Source of the DNA: an uncultured Bacteroidota bacterium
GTDB lineage: Bacteria; Bacteroidota; Bacteroidia; Flavobacteriales; Flavobacteriaceae
NCBI GenBank assembly: GCA_902606555.1
Contig: CACLGQ010000008.1
Coordinates: 1 to 35,663, forward strand
DNA length: 35,663 nucleotides
Direction of reading: 5' to 3'
Shown piece after piece: positions 34,285 through 35,663 of the stretch. A program made the translations under genes and the position numbers. Every line of letters starts with the position of its first letter. Positions within the stretch are counted from its first letter, which is position 1. The notes beneath the pieces were generated by a model. It saw nothing but the letters and a program-made list of their open reading frames with translations, made no database searches and had not been told where the DNA came from.

Positions 34285-35034
34285 TTATCTCATGCTAGAA
34301 TATGTTTGGTAAGAGGGCTTTGTTGGTGATATAATTTCAAAAACCTTTGCTGATTTAGTAACTTCAAAATTAATTTCAGAAATACCATCTACTTTGATAA
34401 ATGTTCCTTTTTCAATTGATGATTTATTATAAATTAAGCTTCCTGAAATAATAAATAATGAATGAATTGAATCAGGGTTTATTTTAATTTCGTGAAGTCC
34501 ATTATCAAATTTATATTCATTGATTAAAATATTCTCTGAATCCATTTTCATTGGAGAGCTTGAACCTTTAATTATCTTTTTTATTTTTTTTTCTGAAACA
34601 GAGGTTTCAAATTTATTTGACTTGTAATCATCATATGAGGCACTAATTTTAAGAGATTTAGATAAATTAGGATCAAACCAAATTTGGAAAATTTCAGAAT
34701 TATCATCAATCTCCTCTGCATGTGAAATCCCATTCCCAGCTCTAATTATTTGAACATCTCCCTCTTTTAGAGGAATCCATTTATTTTGTTTTGTATCAAA
34801 ATGGTTGATATTCCCTTTTAAAACAAAGCTGCAAATTTCAAATCCTTGATGGGGATGTAGTCCAATTGTGCTTTTTTTATTTGGAGTCCAAGCATGTGCC
34901 CAGTAAAAAAGATTTGAATAAGGCTTTAACTGTCCTCCATCTTGTGGAAAACCAATAGGTTTATTTTCTAAAATTTCACCATTATTAAAATTTCCACTTG
35001 CTTGTTGATTTTTATTAAAAATTTCTACTGGCAT
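34285..35034 (-). CDS. Pirin-family cupin protein
   Basis: A 249-residue two-cupin pirin homologue. The N-terminal cupin holds the metal set H60 and H62 (GLHPHQGFE), H105 and E107 (ISHAEE), with the same spacing as in human pirin. The second cupin (about 150-235) lacks a metal set, as is usual. Bacterial pirins are variously iron-binding regulators or quercetinase-like dioxygenases. It overlaps the upstream FMN-reductase gene by one base, so the pair is likely co-transcribed and perhaps redox-linked. Confidence 0.92.
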   Translation of the reverse strand: MPVEIFNKNQQASGNFNNGEILENKPIGFPQDGGQLKPYSNLFYWAHAWTPNKKSTIGLHPHQGFEICSFVLKGNINHFDTKQNKWIPLKEGDVQIIRAGNGISHAEEIDDNSEIFQIWFDPNLSKSLKISASYDDYKSNKFETSVSEKKIKKIIKGSSSPMKMDSENILINEYKFDNGLHEIKINPDSIHSLFIISGSLIYNKSSIEKGTFIKVDGISEINFEVTKSAKVFEIISPTKPSYQTYSSMR

Positions 35035-35570
35035 TAGCTTAAATTTAAAGTGAATAATTCTAGAGATTTTTTAAACTCCTTATTTAGTTTTGAATTTATT
35101 ATCCCTTTGTTAATTTCAAAATTATCATCAAAGTTTGGTAATGAAAATGTAGGAATACTATGTGGGTTTCCTCTTGAAATTCTTTTATATGCAATTTCAA
35201 GCACTGTTTTAGCTCCTCTACTACCATCAGATGTTGAAAGCAATAGCATCGGTTTATTATACCAAACTATTTTTTCTATTCTTGAAATCCAATCAAAAAT
35301 ATTTTTAAAAGCTGCTGTGTAAACACTATTGTGCTCGGCAAAGGATATTATAATACCATCTGCACTTTTTATAATTTCTTTAAACTTGAAGGCTTTTTCA
35401 GGGATTCCTTTATCATTTTCATAGTCAATGCTATAGATAGGCATTTCAAAATCATTTAAATCAATAATAATAGAATCAGCATCACTTATTATGGAAGCAG
35501 CATAAGATGCAAATTCCTTATTAATAGATTTTTTTGAGGAGCTAGCTCCAAATGCAACAATCTTTTTCAT
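35034..35570 (-). CDS. NADPH-dependent FMN reductase-like flavoprotein
   Basis: A 178-residue flavodoxin-fold oxidoreductase. FMN phosphate loop: FGASSSKKSINKEF near the N-terminus; FAEHNSVYTAAFKNIFDWIS is the conserved isoalloxazine/dimer segment (the usual P-E-Y-N reads A-E-H-N). Related enzymes reduce quinones, azo compounds or FMN with NAD(P)H. It is the first gene of a minus-strand run, overlapping pirin by one base, and is divergent from a gene start at the window edge. Confidence 0.9.
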   Translation of the reverse strand: MKKIVAFGASSSKKSINKEFASYAASIISDADSIIIDLNDFEMPIYSIDYENDKGIPEKAFKFKEIIKSADGIIISFAEHNSVYTAAFKNIFDWISRIEKIVWYNKPMLLLSTSDGSRGAKTVLEIAYKRISRGNPHSIPTFSLPNFDDNFEINKGIINSKLNKEFKKSLELFTLNLS

Positions 35571-35616
35571 TAACTAAAACTATATTTTAATTTAAATTTT
35601 CAAAAAATATGCCAAT

Positions 35617-35663
35617 ATGACTTATTTCTCCTCAAACAAAAATAAGGTTTTCAATTCTGAAGA
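35617..35663 (+). CDS. Possible start of a divergent gene (cut by window edge)
   Basis: From the ATG at 35617 a frame is open to the last base, 15 full codons starting MTYFSSNKNKVF. The position is right for a gene divergent from the FMN reductase (46 bp between starts), and a gene is otherwise missing here in a very compact region. The product cannot be named from so few residues. Confidence 0.35.
   Translation, partial: MTYFSSNKNKVFNSE

Noticed and set aside
1-35663. tRNA genes, CRISPR arrays, insertion sequences or phage genes
   Set aside because: None was seen on reading the gaps of both strands: no cloverleaf with a TTCGA-type arm, no regularly spaced repeats, no transposase or integrase.

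Overview
The window is one AT-rich (around 30% G+C by eye), tightly packed chromosomal stretch of a Bacteroidota bacterium, most likely a small-genome marine member of the Flavobacteriia. Support for this comes from two TonB-dependent receptors with N-terminal carboxypeptidase-like domains, promoters of the Bacteroidota type (TTG, about 19 nt, TAnnTTTG), absence of Shine-Dalgarno-type spacing, the long zinc-less IleRS, and gene neighbourhoods I know from Flavobacteriia (ileS-dksA-like-lspA, tdk-alr-asd, yceD-rpmF-accB-accC, pdxA/ribE). I see no tRNA, rRNA, CRISPR array, insertion sequence or phage gene. Almost everything is core metabolism or information processing.

Layout. 1-6.1 kb (+): 3' part of an azurin-like blue copper protein, a Cys/Met-metabolism PLP enzyme, NADP-type glutamate dehydrogenase, RecO and a TonB-dependent receptor. 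6.1-11.3 kb (+): ileS, a DksA/TraR-like regulator, a DUF1338 (2-oxoadipate dioxygenase-type) enzyme and lspA. A convergent 5-formyl-THF cyclo-ligase (-) is followed by uvrC, a DUF3108 protein, an M23 peptidase lipoprotein, pgi and a second large TonB-dependent receptor (+, to 20.3 kb), closed by a perfect bidirectional terminator shared with rsmI (-). 21.0-23.7 kb (+): tdk, alr, asd. 23.7-28.0 kb (-): pdxA, yceD-like, rpmF, a 738-bp AT-rich gene-free gap, accB, accC. 28.1-29.6 kb (+): riboflavin synthase and a DMT permease, convergent with a PhzF-family gene (-). 30.4-33.7 kb: a secreted protein with an internal duplication, a steroid-5-alpha-reductase-like membrane enzyme, a TMEM14-like membrane protein, a minus-strand micro-operon of three tiny membrane proteins (two of them paralogues), and a multi-pass membrane protein of unknown role. 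33.7-35.6 kb (-): FMN reductase, pirin and a Kazal-domain lipoprotein. The first codons of a divergent gene may lie at the right edge.

How the genes fit together. Several encode cell-envelope steps: alr and asd feed peptidoglycan precursors, the M23 enzyme probably trims the wall, lspA matures lipoproteins (two are visible here), and accB/accC feed fatty-acid synthesis. RecO and UvrC serve DNA repair; gdhA, pgi, pdxA and ribE are central or cofactor metabolism.

Most worth a second look: a UvrC lacking all four cysteines of the usual Fe-S region; an IleRS whose HIGH signature is rearranged to GIHH, the arrangement linked to mupirocin hyper-resistance; loss of fabH from an otherwise conserved cluster with an AT-rich desert in its place; a duplicated tiny-membrane-protein micro-operon; and a terminator-like hairpin containing the start codon of the steroid-reductase-like gene. 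I did not find a clear novel multi-gene defence or mobile system.
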